DNA from: Bacteroidales bacterium UBA1309
Lineage (GTDB): Bacteria > Bacteroidota > Bacteroidia > Bacteroidales > Dysgonomonadaceae
Reading direction: 5' to 3'
Assembly (NCBI GenBank): GCA_002307185.1
Contig: DBTT01000016.1
Coordinates: forward strand, 1-64,000
Length of the DNA: 64,000 bases
Every line of letters begins with the position of its first letter. Position 1 is the stretch's first letter. The translations under genes and the position numbers were made by a program. This document shows positions 43,180 to 53,419 of this stretch, one piece after another. The notes under the pieces were generated by a model that saw only the letters and a program-made list of their open reading frames with translations, did no database searches and was not told where the DNA came from.

Positions 43180-44616
43180 ATGAATATAGTAGCTGTCTTA
43201 TTGGTCTTGTTAGCTGGGGTGTTTCTCACATTCGTCTCAGGAAATAAATTGGCAAAGAAATCGGCGTTGTTCTTCAGCGTGCTCACCTTGCTCTCATCCA
43301 TTTGTTTGCTGCAAGGTTATTTGGGCGGCGTGAATGTCGGGGCAATTATCCCTTGGATTTCATATCCTCATGTTTCCTTGTCGTTTAAGATTGATGGTTT
43401 GGCACTTGCCATGGTGCTCCTGACCACCGTGCTAACACCGATTATTATCCTCACCACTTGGGATAAGGAAATTAAAAATGCGAAAACGCTTTATTCGCTG
43501 ATTCTCTTTATGGCGCTTGCCATGATTGGAACTTTCACCAGCAGCGACGGTTTGATGTATTATATTTTTTGGGAACTTTCCCTTATCCCGATCTACTTTA
43601 TCATTCTGGTTTGGGGCAACGGGGAATTTGAAAAGCGGAAGAAAACAGTCATCACTTTTTTCATCTACACATTTGCAGGTTCGCTTTTCATGCTTTTGTC
43701 CCTGGTTTACCTTTACACACAAGCAAAAACCTTTTCTCTGGATGCTTGGTACAACCTCAAGCTTCCCGTTGAAACGCAATATTGGGTATTTGCCGGATTT
43801 TTCCTTGCCTATGCCATCAAGATACCGATTATCCCCTTTCATTCCTGGCAGGCTTCCACTTATCAGAAAGCCCCTGCTTACGGAACCATGTTGCTTTCGG
43901 GCATCATGTTGAAGATGGGATTATACAGCATTATCCGCTGGCAATTGCCCATTGCTCCCGCTGCCGCTGAATGTTTCAAATACATTTTGATTGGCGTGTC
44001 GGTGGCCGGTGTGATTTATGGTTCCATCATCACCTTGAAACAGCGCAACATCAAACGCTTCCTGGCCTATTCGTCCTTGGCGCACGTTGGCCTCATCGCT
44101 GCCGGTGCCTACACCTTGACGGTGGATGGTTTGCGTGGGGCAGTGCTTCAAATGCTGGCGCACGGTTTGGTGATTGTCGGTTTGTTTTATGCCGCTGACA
44201 TTATTTACAAACGCTTGGGAACAGCCAACATCGATGAAATGGGAGGAATCAAAGCACATGCCGGAAAATTCAGCACAGCGTTTATTGTGCTTGTGCTGGC
44301 TTCTGTTGCTCTGCCACTCACATTCAATTTTATTGGGGAATTCACGGTGCTTTATAGCCTTTTGCAGGTGAACCTCTGGTTTGCCGTTTTGGGAGGCCTC
44401 ACCATTATCCTGGGAGCTTTCTACATGACGCGGATGTTTCAGCAAGTGATGTTGGGTCAGGCGAGTGCCAAACCCTTTTTCGATTTGAAATTAGGTGAAA
44501 TATTGGTTTTCTCACTGATTATCGCCCTGGTAATTCTTTTCGGGATTTATCCGCAGCCGCTGATTGAGTTGGTTGACCCGGCCATAAAGGAAATTGTAAA
44601 ACAGATTGTTTCATAG
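43180..44616 (+). CDS. nuoM: NADH-quinone oxidoreductase subunit M
   Basis: 478-residue antiporter-like subunit with about fourteen helices. Key motifs: MYYIFWELSLIPIYFIILVW (Glu), AYAIKIPIIPFHSWQASTYQ (Lys) and RFLAYSSLAHVGLI. It is separated from nuoN by a spacer of about 100 bp with an 8-bp-period repeat. Confidence 0.97.
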   Translation: MNIVAVLLVLLAGVFLTFVSGNKLAKKSALFFSVLTLLSSICLLQGYLGGVNVGAIIPWISYPHVSLSFKIDGLALAMVLLTTVLTPIIILTTWDKEIKNAKTLYSLILFMALAMIGTFTSSDGLMYYIFWELSLIPIYFIILVWGNGEFEKRKKTVITFFIYTFAGSLFMLLSLVYLYTQAKTFSLDAWYNLKLPVETQYWVFAGFFLAYAIKIPIIPFHSWQASTYQKAPAYGTMLLSGIMLKMGLYSIIRWQLPIAPAAAECFKYILIGVSVAGVIYGSIITLKQRNIKRFLAYSSLAHVGLIAAGAYTLTVDGLRGAVLQMLAHGLVIVGLFYAADIIYKRLGTANIDEMGGIKAHAGKFSTAFIVLVLASVALPLTFNFIGEFTVLYSLLQVNLWFAVLGGLTIILGAFYMTRMFQQVMLGQASAKPFFDLKLGEILVFSLIIALVILFGIYPQPLIELVDPAIKEIVKQIVS

Positions 44617-44672
44617 AGTATATGCCAATGCCACTTGTTGAGTCCAGATACGACTTGCTTGGCATCTTCTAT

Positions 44673-44712
44673 TGTCACATTAGCAATTAGCATATTATCA
44701 CATTAGATATAA
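44673..44712 (+). repeat. 8-bp-period spacer before nuoN (about five units)
   Basis: Units in phase: tgtcacat, tagcaatt, agcatatt, atcacatt and agatataa. They end 6 bp before the nuoN ATG. This copy is more degenerate than those at 12.6 and 57.5 kb. Confidence 0.5.
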
Positions 44713-44718
44713 CAGAAA

Positions 44719-46107
44719 ATGAGTTTACTATTAGCCGTAGCTTTTTTGGGGGTGCTTTGCCTCGTTCTTGAGATTTTGAACTTAAAGAAAACGATTGTCC
44801 CGGTAGTTGTGATCGCGTTATTGGGCTTGTTTGGAGTCACGGTGAACGATTTGCTCACACACGGTTCGCTTCTCGATATCGTTTCATTGCCGGGAATGTT
44901 GGTTTTCAATAATTATGCGAAAGCTTTTTCCGCATTGTTTGTTTTGCTTACAGCCTTGATATTGTGCTTGATACCTTTTTGCACACGCGAAAGAACCGGA
45001 CACTACACCGACTACACCGCCATCATTCTGTTCCTCCTTTCGGGAGCCATTGCCATGGTGTCATTCAGTAACCTCTCGATGTTTTTCATCGGCTTGGAAG
45101 TATTGTCCATATCCCTCTACCTGCTCTCGGCAAGTAATGTGAAAAGCAAAAGGAGCAATGAGGCGGGGATGAAATACTTCCTGATGGGCTCTTTCGCATC
45201 CTCCATCATTTTATTCGGAGTAGCATTGATCTATGGAGCAACTGGCACATTTGATATTTCCAAGATAATAGAAATTACACACGCTTCTACGCTTCCAATC
45301 TGGTATTCGCTTGGTTTGACATTGATACTGGTGGGAATGCTCTTTAAAGTGTCTGCCGCACCGTTTCACTTTTGGGCACCGGACGTATATCAAGGTGCGC
45401 CCACCATCATTACCACGGTGATGAGCACATTGGTGAAAGTGGCAGCCGTGGCTACCCTCTACAAGCTGATGGATATTCTTGTCCCTTCCATTTCGGAGCC
45501 TTCGCGCATCATCATTCTGGTCATTTCTATTTTGACCATGACCATCGGGAACATCACGGCAATCAAACAAACCAACATCAAGCGTCTGCTCGCATTCTCT
45601 GGAATTTCACATGCCGGGTTCATGTTGATGGCTCTTCTATACCTGCATCAAAATGCAGAAATATTGTTGTACTACACGGTCGCCTATTCATTGGCTGGTG
45701 TGGCTGCGTTTTCTGTCGTTATTGCGGTGTGCCATGCCAAAGGAAAACAAGATTTGGAGATGTTTTCGGGCTTGGGCAAAACTAATCCGCTGATGGCTGT
45801 TGTACTCACCGGTGCTATGTTTTCAATGGCAGGTATTCCAATCTTTTCAGGCTTTATGGCCAAGCTTTTCCTGTTCAACGAAATGTTGGCCATTGGAGAA
45901 ATAGGCTTGGTTGTTGTCGGAGTTTTGAATTCCATCGTAAGCGTTTTCTATTACTTCCGGGTAGTGAACTTGATGTTTACCAAAGAGCCCGATACAAGCC
46001 ATGTAATAAAGTTCCCGATAGAAGTAGCCTTTGTCGCAGTTGTTGCTATCGTCTTGAATGTTTTGTTGGGACTCTACCCTTCAATCATTACTAGTCTTAC
46101 GCTTTGA
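44719..46107 (+). CDS. nuoN: NADH-quinone oxidoreductase subunit N
   Basis: 462-residue antiporter-like subunit with about fourteen helices. Motifs: FIGLEVLSISLYLLSA (Glu), FKVSAAPFHFWAPDVYQGAP (Lys and His) and RLLAFSGISHAGFMLMAL. It is the last gene of the nuo operon and is followed after 45 bp by a strong terminator. Confidence 0.97.
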   Translation: MSLLLAVAFLGVLCLVLEILNLKKTIVPVVVIALLGLFGVTVNDLLTHGSLLDIVSLPGMLVFNNYAKAFSALFVLLTALILCLIPFCTRERTGHYTDYTAIILFLLSGAIAMVSFSNLSMFFIGLEVLSISLYLLSASNVKSKRSNEAGMKYFLMGSFASSIILFGVALIYGATGTFDISKIIEITHASTLPIWYSLGLTLILVGMLFKVSAAPFHFWAPDVYQGAPTIITTVMSTLVKVAAVATLYKLMDILVPSISEPSRIIILVISILTMTIGNITAIKQTNIKRLLAFSGISHAGFMLMALLYLHQNAEILLYYTVAYSLAGVAAFSVVIAVCHAKGKQDLEMFSGLGKTNPLMAVVLTGAMFSMAGIPIFSGFMAKLFLFNEMLAIGEIGLVVVGVLNSIVSVFYYFRVVNLMFTKEPDTSHVIKFPIEVAFVAVVAIVLNVLLGLYPSIITSLTL

Positions 46108-46151
46108 AATATAGAATCAGAACTCAATAAACCTTTTTCAATAAACATTGC

Positions 46152-46196
46152 AAAACAGGGCTTTTCGATACTTTCGGAAGCTCTGTTTTGTTTTCT
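46152..46196 (+). terminator. Rho-independent terminator of the nuo operon
   Basis: A 12-bp stem (46152-46163 with 46178-46189, one G-U pair) with a 14-base loop, followed by a T-rich tail. It lies between nuoN and the convergent subtilase gene and could also stop transcription from the other side. Confidence 0.85.
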
Positions 46197-46268
46197 GTCT
46201 ATACTGAGGAAATATCCTAAAACCATTCTCAAAGATTCGGTTCAGGTTGTATGCGAGATGAAGCTTAT

Positions 46269-47873
46269 CTACTTTTTCAGCACTTTCATAACCCTTTTTG
46301 TTGAATGGGTTGCTACAGACAAGAGATACGTTCCTCTTGGCAACGAACTCCAATTGGTGGTGTTGGCACTTCCATTCCATTTCCATTCTCCTAATTTCTG
46401 ACCCGCAATTCCGTATAAGCCTGCGGTGGAGTTTTCCCCTTCAAATTGATTTATTATCAAAAATTCGCCTGAAAAGTATGCTGTTGTATTCTCGGAAACA
46501 GCATTGGAGGATACGCCGGTGTAGATTCTGTTTTCATCGTATAATGCATATACATTTGGAATACCATAGCCCAAGGAATCGTTTGGCGATTGGTATAAAG
46601 ATGAATACCTTTTCATTAAGTTGATAATTTCGATATTATTCAAATGGGGCAGCGATTGCCACGCACAGGCCGCCAACCCCGCAATGATCGGCGATGCAAA
46701 CGATGTTCCATAGCTCTGATAGACTCCATACTGGTTGGCGATGGTTGTTTGATAGCCTACCGCACTTACGTCTGGCTTGATTCTCCCGTCCGAAGACGGC
46801 CCATAGCTGCTGAAATTGGCGTGGTTTCCGTTGAGGTCGATTGCTCCCACGCAGAGGATAGAATCGGCGTCAGACGGGGCGGAGATGTAGTGCCATGATT
46901 TGTTCCCGTCGTTGCCCGCGGCATTCACGACTATCATGCCTTTGCGTGCTGCGAGATTTGCCGCAATAGAAGCCCGCGAGGTTTTCCCGTCCAGAGTTTG
47001 GTAGGAATAATTCATTCCCGAATAGTTGAATTCTGTGTAGCCTAGCGATGAATTAATGATGTCCACACCCACGCTGTCGGCAAACTCAATTCCGGCTACC
47101 CAATTATCCACTTCAACGAGGTATTCCGTAGGTGAATATTCCGTCCGGATGAGCCAGTAGGATGCATCGGGCGCTGTGCCTATCATCTTTCCCGGTAGGT
47201 TTGCCGCCATGGTTGAAAGCACGCTTGTGCCATGCATTTCGCTGATGGAAAAAAAATCCGTACTGTTGTCTGCGAAGTTTTTGACCCCCAACAAGCGGCT
47301 TTGTTGACGTAGGCTGTCAAAAACAGAGATTTCGTCCGCTTTGTAAAAGCCGCCATCAAGAACTCCGATAACCATATCTTTGCCTCTGTATCCTGCTGAA
47401 TGCAGTTTTCTACCATTATGGATATCTATTTGGGCATAGGCATCACCATAGGTGGTATCTATGGTTGCCTTCGTTATCTTAGCAGCTTTGGATATTTTGG
47501 ACGCAGTGTAACCGGATGGCACCAGCGTCAATTCAAGGCGTTTCACAAAGGGCAAACTCCTGAATTCGGCCAAAGCGGAAGTGTCATTCATGGTGACTGT
47601 TATTCCATTCAGCCATTTGCTCAGGTTTTTAAGCGTTGCTCCTTTGGCTAAAACTTGGCTGACATACAGCTGGCTGACGGGCAAATCTGTTGAGTCGATC
47701 TGGATTTGTTGTTTGGCCCTTCTGTAGATTGCCTTTTCCGACAAATAGCTTGTCGGCTGGGAGAATGTTCCCGTTGTTCCGTGTTTATCCTTGAATTGGA
47801 TCCAGCAAGCATACTGGGCAAACGACTGGTCTGCCAGTGCGAAGAAAACAGATATAAGTAGCAGTTTTTTCAT
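46269..47873 (-). CDS. Secreted subtilisin-like serine protease with T9SS sorting domain
   Basis: 534 residues. A signal peptide (MKKLLLISVFFALADQSFA) comes first, then a propeptide-like region to about residue 165. The S8 catalytic triad is intact: Asp in VIGVLDGGFYKADE, His in EMHGTSVLST and Ser in GTSFASPIIAG. The last 75 residues or so form a type A C-terminal sorting domain of the type IX secretion system, ending LPRGTYLLSVATHSTKRVMK. It is therefore probably exported by the T9SS and attached to the surface or released. The substrate is unknown. It is monocistronic and convergent with nuoN. Confidence 0.93.
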   Translation of the reverse strand: MKKLLLISVFFALADQSFAQYACWIQFKDKHGTTGTFSQPTSYLSEKAIYRRAKQQIQIDSTDLPVSQLYVSQVLAKGATLKNLSKWLNGITVTMNDTSALAEFRSLPFVKRLELTLVPSGYTASKISKAAKITKATIDTTYGDAYAQIDIHNGRKLHSAGYRGKDMVIGVLDGGFYKADEISVFDSLRQQSRLLGVKNFADNSTDFFSISEMHGTSVLSTMAANLPGKMIGTAPDASYWLIRTEYSPTEYLVEVDNWVAGIEFADSVGVDIINSSLGYTEFNYSGMNYSYQTLDGKTSRASIAANLAARKGMIVVNAAGNDGNKSWHYISAPSDADSILCVGAIDLNGNHANFSSYGPSSDGRIKPDVSAVGYQTTIANQYGVYQSYGTSFASPIIAGLAACAWQSLPHLNNIEIINLMKRYSSLYQSPNDSLGYGIPNVYALYDENRIYTGVSSNAVSENTTAYFSGEFLIINQFEGENSTAGLYGIAGQKLGEWKWNGSANTTNWSSLPRGTYLLSVATHSTKRVMKVLKK

Positions 47874-48338
47874 TCAGAATAATTGCTTGAAAATTTAATT
47901 GCGACCATTTACGGACTAAGATAAGAAGATTTTTTGTTCAAGGGGCTGAACCTCTGGTTTTTCTTCTCGCAAAGTCAGCGCATGTCAATTGGGACCTGTG
48001 AAATTTTGTTTTTTTATCATCTTGTTTGGCGTGTTTATATGTTAAAGTATTAGATACAACAAAATATTCAATTTGCCAAAAGAAATGACGAGTTTGTTTA
48101 TAAATTTCATTTTTGGAAAACTTTTTGTCTATCATGAAAGTATATTTAATTAATAATCAGTATTTTGATTGTAGAAAAGGAAAACTTTCATTTTTATTGA
48201 AATTAAATTGCTTTCCATTTTAGTATTCCAAATTTATTAATTAATATTGCAGTAGCGGAAAATAATTGCTCTTCAGTAAGTATTTTCCTGATAACAAACG
48301 ACCTAATTTTTTAATTGATATTTACACACACATAAACG
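47874..48338. other. AT-rich divergent intergenic region
   Basis: 465 bp between the divergent subtilase and nrdJ genes. It becomes very AT-rich after about 48000. I looked for a cobalamin riboswitch and NrdR boxes, given the AdoCbl-dependent reductase downstream, and saw no convincing match. No perfect TAnnTTTG box was found near nrdJ. Confidence 0.5.
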
Positions 48339-50888
48339 ATGCCACAGAAGTCTTATACCTTTGATGAATCTTACAACGCAGCATTGGAATATTTCAATGG
48401 AGATGAATTAGCAGCCAAAGTATGGGTCAGCAAATATGCCCTAAAGGATGCCGAAGGAAACATTTATGAACAATCACCTTTGGATATGCACTGGCGATTG
48501 GCAAATGAAATTGGACGCGTTGAGAAAAAGTTTTCCAACCCCTTGTCTGAACAAAAATTATTCGACCTGTTCGACCGATTCAAATACATCGTTCCGCAGG
48601 GAAGTCCCATGACGGGAATTGGCAACAATTTCCAGATTGCTTCTTTGTCCAACTGTTTCGTAATCGGAATGGATGGGCCCTCCGACTCTTACGGGGCTAT
48701 CATGCGGGTGGATGAAGAGCAGGTGCAGTTGATGAAACGCCGTGGAGGAGTGGGTCACGACCTGTCCCATGTGCGTCCAAAAGGCTCCCCTGTCAAAAAT
48801 TCGGCGTTGACCTCCACCGGGTTAGTCCCATTCATGGAGCGATATTCAAACTCCACCCGTGAGGTGGCGCAAGACGGTCGCCGGGGTGCATTGATGCTGA
48901 GTGTTTCTATCAAACATCCAGATTCCGAATCGTTTATCGATGCGAAAATGACCGAAGGGAAAGTTACTGGAGCCAATGTGTCGGTGAAGATCGACGACGA
49001 TTTTATGAGGTCGATTGTTGACGGAACGCCTTATGAACAAAAATACCCGATTGACAGCGCAAGTCCGTCATATTCGAAGACAATAAACGCTAGCAAGCTT
49101 TGGGAAAAAATAGTTCACAATGCCTGGAAATCGGCAGAGCCAGGCGTGCTGTTTTGGGATACGATTATCCGTGAGTCGGTACCCGATTGTTATGCTGACT
49201 TGGGATTCCGCACGGTTTCTACCAATCCTTGCGGCGAAATCCCGTTGTGCCCTTACGACAGCTGTCGTTTGTTGGCAATTAATTTGTATTCTTACGTGAT
49301 TGACCCATTCACGGAAAATGCCCGTTTCGATTTTGACCTCTTCTTCGAGCATGTTGGTTATGCGCAACGCATCATGGACGACATCATTGATTTGGAGTCG
49401 GAAAAAATTGAAATGATTCTTACGAAAATAAATGCTGACCCCGAGTTGGAAGAGGTGAAAAACGCAGAAAGGCATCTTTGGGAAAAAATTCGCACAAAAA
49501 CCTTACAAGGCCGTCGCACTGGAGTGGGGATCACCGCCGAAGGAGATATGTTGGCAGCTTTGGGTTACAGGTATGGAACAGAAGAAGCTTCCGATTTTGC
49601 AGAAAAAGTGCAGCGCACATTGGCATTGGCCGCATACCGCTCGTCGGTGAATATGGCGAAGGAAAGAGGAGCGTTCCCGATTTTTGATGCGAAACGGGAA
49701 GCTAAGAATCCATTTGTACAACGTTTGGCAGAGGCCGATCCGCAATTGTATAAAGACATGGAGAAATATGGCCGCCGCAACATTGCATGTCTGACAGTGG
49801 CCCCAACGGGGACGACCAGCTTGATGACGCAATCCACTTCGGGCATTGAACCGGTGTTCTTGCCTGTTTACAAACGCCGCCGGAAGGTAAACCCGAATGA
49901 AATGCAAGTGAAAGTGGATTTCATCGATGAAAACGGGGATTCGTGGGAAGAATACGTTGTTTTCCACCACCGGTTTATTACCTGGATGGAAGTGAATGGG
50001 TATTCAACCGACAAGAAATATACGAATGAGGAAATTGACGAGCTTATCGCCAAATCTCCTTATTATAAAGCTACATCCAACGATGTGGACTGGCTGCAAA
50101 AAGTGAAAATGCAAGGACGGATCCAGAAATGGGTGGATCATTCCATCAGTGTCACGATCAATCTTCCTGCTGATGCCACCGAAGAGCTGGTAAACAAATT
50201 GTATATCGAAGCATGGAAAAGCGGCTGCAAAGGATGTACTGTTTATCGTGACGGCTCTCGTTCGGGTGTGCTTATATCGAACGATGAGAAAAGCAAGAAA
50301 TCAGACGACCAAAATGAAGACTGCTACGAACGCCCTGCAATAGTCACCACCCGGCCCCGCGAATTGGAAGCCGATGTGATCAAGTTTCAAAACAACAAGG
50401 AAAAATGGATTGCCTTCATCGGGTTGTTGGACAACCGCCCTTATGAGATTTTCACTGGATTGGTGGACGACGACGAGGGAATCATGTTGCCCAAAAACAT
50501 CACCCACGGACACATCATCAAGAATTACGATGAAAATGGCAAGAAACATTACGACTTCCAGTTCAAAAACAAACGTGGATACAAAACCACGATTGAAGGT
50601 CTGGACGAAAAATTCAATCCTGAATATTGGAATTATGCTAAATTATTCTCCGGCGTGCTGCGCTATGGAATGCCAATAGATCAGGTGATTAAGCTGGTGC
50701 AAGGTCTTGACCTGAAGAGCGAGACCATCAACACTTGGAAAAATGGGGTGGAGCGCGCCTTGAAAAAGTACCTTCCGCTTGGAGCTGAAGCAAAAGGTCA
50801 AAAATGCCCTGTGTGCGGTCTCGAATCATTGGTTTACCAAGAAGGATGCCTCAAATGCAACAACTGCGGAGCATCAAAATGTGGCTAA
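48339..50888 (+). CDS. nrdJ: Adenosylcobalamin-dependent (class II) ribonucleotide reductase
   Basis: 849 residues. Reduces ribonucleotides to deoxyribonucleotides with AdoCbl as radical source and works with or without oxygen. Catalytic motifs: the redox Cys in SLSNCFVIG, the active-site NPCGE with following Cys, and the phosphate loop APTGTTSLMT. An acidic linker is followed by an extra C-terminal domain, and the end holds a zinc-ribbon-like set of Cys (CPVCGLESLVYQEGCLKCN) and a final CG pair that could re-reduce the active site. It is a single gene followed by a strong terminator. Confidence 0.95.
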   Translation: MPQKSYTFDESYNAALEYFNGDELAAKVWVSKYALKDAEGNIYEQSPLDMHWRLANEIGRVEKKFSNPLSEQKLFDLFDRFKYIVPQGSPMTGIGNNFQIASLSNCFVIGMDGPSDSYGAIMRVDEEQVQLMKRRGGVGHDLSHVRPKGSPVKNSALTSTGLVPFMERYSNSTREVAQDGRRGALMLSVSIKHPDSESFIDAKMTEGKVTGANVSVKIDDDFMRSIVDGTPYEQKYPIDSASPSYSKTINASKLWEKIVHNAWKSAEPGVLFWDTIIRESVPDCYADLGFRTVSTNPCGEIPLCPYDSCRLLAINLYSYVIDPFTENARFDFDLFFEHVGYAQRIMDDIIDLESEKIEMILTKINADPELEEVKNAERHLWEKIRTKTLQGRRTGVGITAEGDMLAALGYRYGTEEASDFAEKVQRTLALAAYRSSVNMAKERGAFPIFDAKREAKNPFVQRLAEADPQLYKDMEKYGRRNIACLTVAPTGTTSLMTQSTSGIEPVFLPVYKRRRKVNPNEMQVKVDFIDENGDSWEEYVVFHHRFITWMEVNGYSTDKKYTNEEIDELIAKSPYYKATSNDVDWLQKVKMQGRIQKWVDHSISVTINLPADATEELVNKLYIEAWKSGCKGCTVYRDGSRSGVLISNDEKSKKSDDQNEDCYERPAIVTTRPRELEADVIKFQNNKEKWIAFIGLLDNRPYEIFTGLVDDDEGIMLPKNITHGHIIKNYDENGKKHYDFQFKNKRGYKTTIEGLDEKFNPEYWNYAKLFSGVLRYGMPIDQVIKLVQGLDLKSETINTWKNGVERALKKYLPLGAEAKGQKCPVCGLESLVYQEGCLKCNNCGASKCG

Positions 50889-50952
50889 TCCCCGAAGTTT
50901 GCCAGTAACTTTTTCAATCTAGGTTTAGTGCTGCGGACATAATAATAAACTG

Positions 50953-50996
50953 TGCCGGCAAAGAAGGTAGCGATACCAACTTGGCCGGCATTTTTT
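50953..50996 (+). terminator. Rho-independent terminator of nrdJ
   Basis: An 11-bp GC-rich stem with one mismatch (50953-50963 with 50980-50990) is capped by a 4-bp inner stem with a GCGA (GNRA-type) loop and followed by six T (50991-50996). It lies 64 bp past the nrdJ stop. Confidence 0.9.
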
Positions 50997-51312
50997 GCAT
51001 TCAGCTTTGCAAATGCTGAGAAAATACCAACTGGAACACGATTCAGCCGATGAACCGCTTATTCCATCTCAGACTCTTCACGAAAAAGTAATTCGTTTTC
51101 ATTATTTTCTTCATTTTTGCTAAATATTCCCACATCATGAAAAAAATTTATCAGGGTAATGTAGCATCTATGAAGCTTCAATGCTTATTGAAATAATTGA
51201 TTTTAAGGGAGTTTATCCTCTTTGTTGGTTCTTACAAATACTTAAATAACCCTTTTCGAAAATCATATTACCTCAAAATATAAAAAAATGCTATCTCGAC
51301 TGAACAATTTCG

Positions 51313-51320
51313 TATTTTTG
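51313..51320 (+). promoter_or_regulatory. -7 promoter box for the PDH operon (TATTTTTG)
   Basis: A perfect TAnnTTTG match 56 bases ahead of the E1 alpha ATG. No TTTG -33 box is seen at the usual distance. Confidence 0.45.
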
Positions 51321-51375
51321 TCCGTTTGTTTATGTAGAATAAATCTAAATTAATCGATAGTAATACGTTAAATTT

Positions 51376-52344
51376 ATGGCAGAAATAGCAAAAGACAAGT
51401 TGCTTCATATGTACAAGCTTATGCTTGACATTCGTAACTTCGACAACAAGGTGAATCAGATGGTAAAAAAAGGCAAGGTGCCTGGAATGACACACTTTTC
51501 TGTGGGAGAAGAGGCTGCCAATGTGGGTGCAATAGCAGCTATTAGCCACGGCGATCTTATCACTTCCAATCACCGCGGACACGGACAAAGCATTGCCATG
51601 GAGATCGACCTGAACGGAATGATGGCCGAAATCATGGGCAAAGCCAACGGAACTTGCAAGGGGAAAGGTGGTTCCATGCACATCGCTGATTTGGACAATG
51701 GAAATTTAGGCGCCAACGGAATTGTAGGTGGAGGTATGGGCATGGCCATCGGTGCAGCCCTGACTCAGAAGATGAAAAACACGGGCAAAATCGTTGTGTG
51801 TTGCTTTGGTGACGGAGCTTGCAACGAAGGCACTTTTCACGAATGCGTGAACTTGGCTTCCATTTGGAAACTTCCGGTGATCTTCTATTCCATCAACAAC
51901 AAATATGGCATCAGCACTCCTATCAGCAGCGTCATCAACATCGAGTACAATTATCTTCGTGCTGCTTCTTACGGCATCCCCGGATATCTGATTGAAGATG
52001 GAAACGATTTGCTAGCCGTATATGAGAAATTCCAAGAAACCGTAAAATACGTGCGCGAAGGTAATGGACCGGTCTTGCTTGAGACACTTACTTATCGTTG
52101 GTTTGGACACTCTTCGTCTGACCCGGGAAAATACCGCACCAAGGAAGAGGTGGACGAATGGAAGAAGAAAGATCCAATTGTGAGAATCAAGGCTTACATG
52201 ATTGAAAAAGGGATCGCTACCGAAGCAGAATTGGATGAACTGGATGCGACATCAAAAGCAACCGTGGAAGAGTCTGTGAAATTTGCGCAAAGCAGTCCTG
52301 AACCGACTTTTGAATCTGCCTTCGAGGATATTTTTGCAGATTAG
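51376..52344 (+). CDS. pdhA: Pyruvate dehydrogenase-type E1 alpha subunit
   Basis: 322 residues. ThDP-dependent decarboxylase alpha chain of a 2-oxo acid dehydrogenase complex. The ThDP motif starts GDGACNEGTFHECVNLAS and ends at YSINNKYGIS. HFSVGEEAANVGAIAAI and the RGHGQS motif of the substrate site are present. It is the first gene of E1a-E1b-E2-E3. Pyruvate is the likeliest substrate, but acetoin dehydrogenase has similar subunits; no acetoin regulator is nearby, and the adjacent lipoate ligases are neutral on this point. Confidence 0.93.
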   Translation: MAEIAKDKLLHMYKLMLDIRNFDNKVNQMVKKGKVPGMTHFSVGEEAANVGAIAAISHGDLITSNHRGHGQSIAMEIDLNGMMAEIMGKANGTCKGKGGSMHIADLDNGNLGANGIVGGGMGMAIGAALTQKMKNTGKIVVCCFGDGACNEGTFHECVNLASIWKLPVIFYSINNKYGISTPISSVINIEYNYLRAASYGIPGYLIEDGNDLLAVYEKFQETVKYVREGNGPVLLETLTYRWFGHSSSDPGKYRTKEEVDEWKKKDPIVRIKAYMIEKGIATEAELDELDATSKATVEESVKFAQSSPEPTFESAFEDIFAD

Positions 52345-52405
52345 CCAGCAGCACCAATAACCAACTATTGAAACTTCAAAAAAACAAAATAGAGACATTA
52401 ATATA

Positions 52406-53407
52406 ATGAATAACGAAACAAAATTAATGACGGTCAGAGACGCGATCATTACTGCCATGTCAGAAGAGATGCGTCTGGACGAAAATGTATTCCTCATTGG
52501 AGAAGATGTGGGCATATTCGGAGGTGATTTTGGAACATCCGTAGGTATGCTCGAAGAATTTGGCAAAGAACGCGTGCGCGACACTCCTATTTCGGAAAAT
52601 GCTATTTCGGGTGCGGCTATCGGTGCTGCCATGACTGGAATGCGTCCCATTGTGGATGTTACTTTCATGGACTTTATTGTTTACATGATGGACAACATTG
52701 TCAACCAAGCTGCAAAAACCCGCTATATGTTTGGAGGCAAAGGGCAAGTGCCTGTGGTATTCCGCTGTGCCGCCGGTTCGGGTGTCGGTTCGGCCGCCCA
52801 ACACTCCCAATCACTCGAATCTTGGTTCTGCCACATCCCCGGATTAAAGGTCGTTGCCCCTGGAACCCCTGCTGATGTCAAAGGCTTGTTGAAGGCTGCT
52901 GTGCGCGACAACAATCCCGTAATCTTCCTAGAGTACAAGGCGCAATACAACGTAAAAGGAGAGGTGCCTACCGATCCTAATTTTGTGTTGCCGTTAGGAA
53001 AAGCCGAGATCAAGAAAGAAGGAAAGGATGTGACGGTGGTGACTTATGGCCGCATGCTGGAACGTGTGTTGCAAGCTGCTCAAGAAGTGGAAGAATCGGA
53101 CGGGGTGAGCGTGGAAGTGGTCGATTTGAGAACACTTATTCCTTTGGATAAGGAAGCTATTCTTGACTCCGTGAAAAAGACCGGGCGAGTGCTGCTGGTG
53201 AACGATGCACACAAAACAAATGGTTTCATCGGCGAAATTTCGGCAATCATTTCCGAAAGCGATGCTTTTGACTACCTGGATGCTCCTATCTTGCGTTTGG
53301 CCGCTGAAGATGTGCCAATCCCATACAACCACGCACTTGAAAACGCAATGATTCCGAATGTTGATCGTATTAAAAAGAACATCCTCAACTTAGTAAACAA
53401 AAGATAA
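52406..53407 (+). CDS. pdhB: Pyruvate dehydrogenase-type E1 beta subunit
   Basis: 333 residues. Beta chain of the alpha2-beta2 E1 enzyme. Typical motifs: ENVFLIGEDVGIFGGDFGTS, DTPISENAISGAAIGAAM and the C-terminal transketolase domain with VEVVDLRTLIPLDKEAI. It follows E1 alpha by 61 bp and precedes E2 by 12 bp. Confidence 0.95.
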   Translation: MNNETKLMTVRDAIITAMSEEMRLDENVFLIGEDVGIFGGDFGTSVGMLEEFGKERVRDTPISENAISGAAIGAAMTGMRPIVDVTFMDFIVYMMDNIVNQAAKTRYMFGGKGQVPVVFRCAAGSGVGSAAQHSQSLESWFCHIPGLKVVAPGTPADVKGLLKAAVRDNNPVIFLEYKAQYNVKGEVPTDPNFVLPLGKAEIKKEGKDVTVVTYGRMLERVLQAAQEVEESDGVSVEVVDLRTLIPLDKEAILDSVKKTGRVLLVNDAHKTNGFIGEISAIISESDAFDYLDAPILRLAAEDVPIPYNHALENAMIPNVDRIKKNILNLVNKR

Positions 53408-53419
53408 AGAAAGGGGATT

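Larger units (their letters stand above)
50889..51375. other. Intergenic region between nrdJ and the PDH operon
   Basis: 487 bp. It begins with the nrdJ terminator, continues as AT-rich sequence with no supported gene, and ends with a -7 box and leader for the PDH operon. Confidence 0.5.

Noticed and set aside
47938..48135. 65-codon minus-strand frame upstream of the subtilase gene
   Set aside because: It lies in AT-rich intergenic DNA, is rich in Lys and Thr with no recognisable feature, and ends in basic low-information sequence.
47874..48338. Cobalamin riboswitch upstream of nrdJ
   Set aside because: The enzyme uses AdoCbl, so I looked for the conserved B12-box pattern and a structured leader. 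The region is AT-rich with no such motif.
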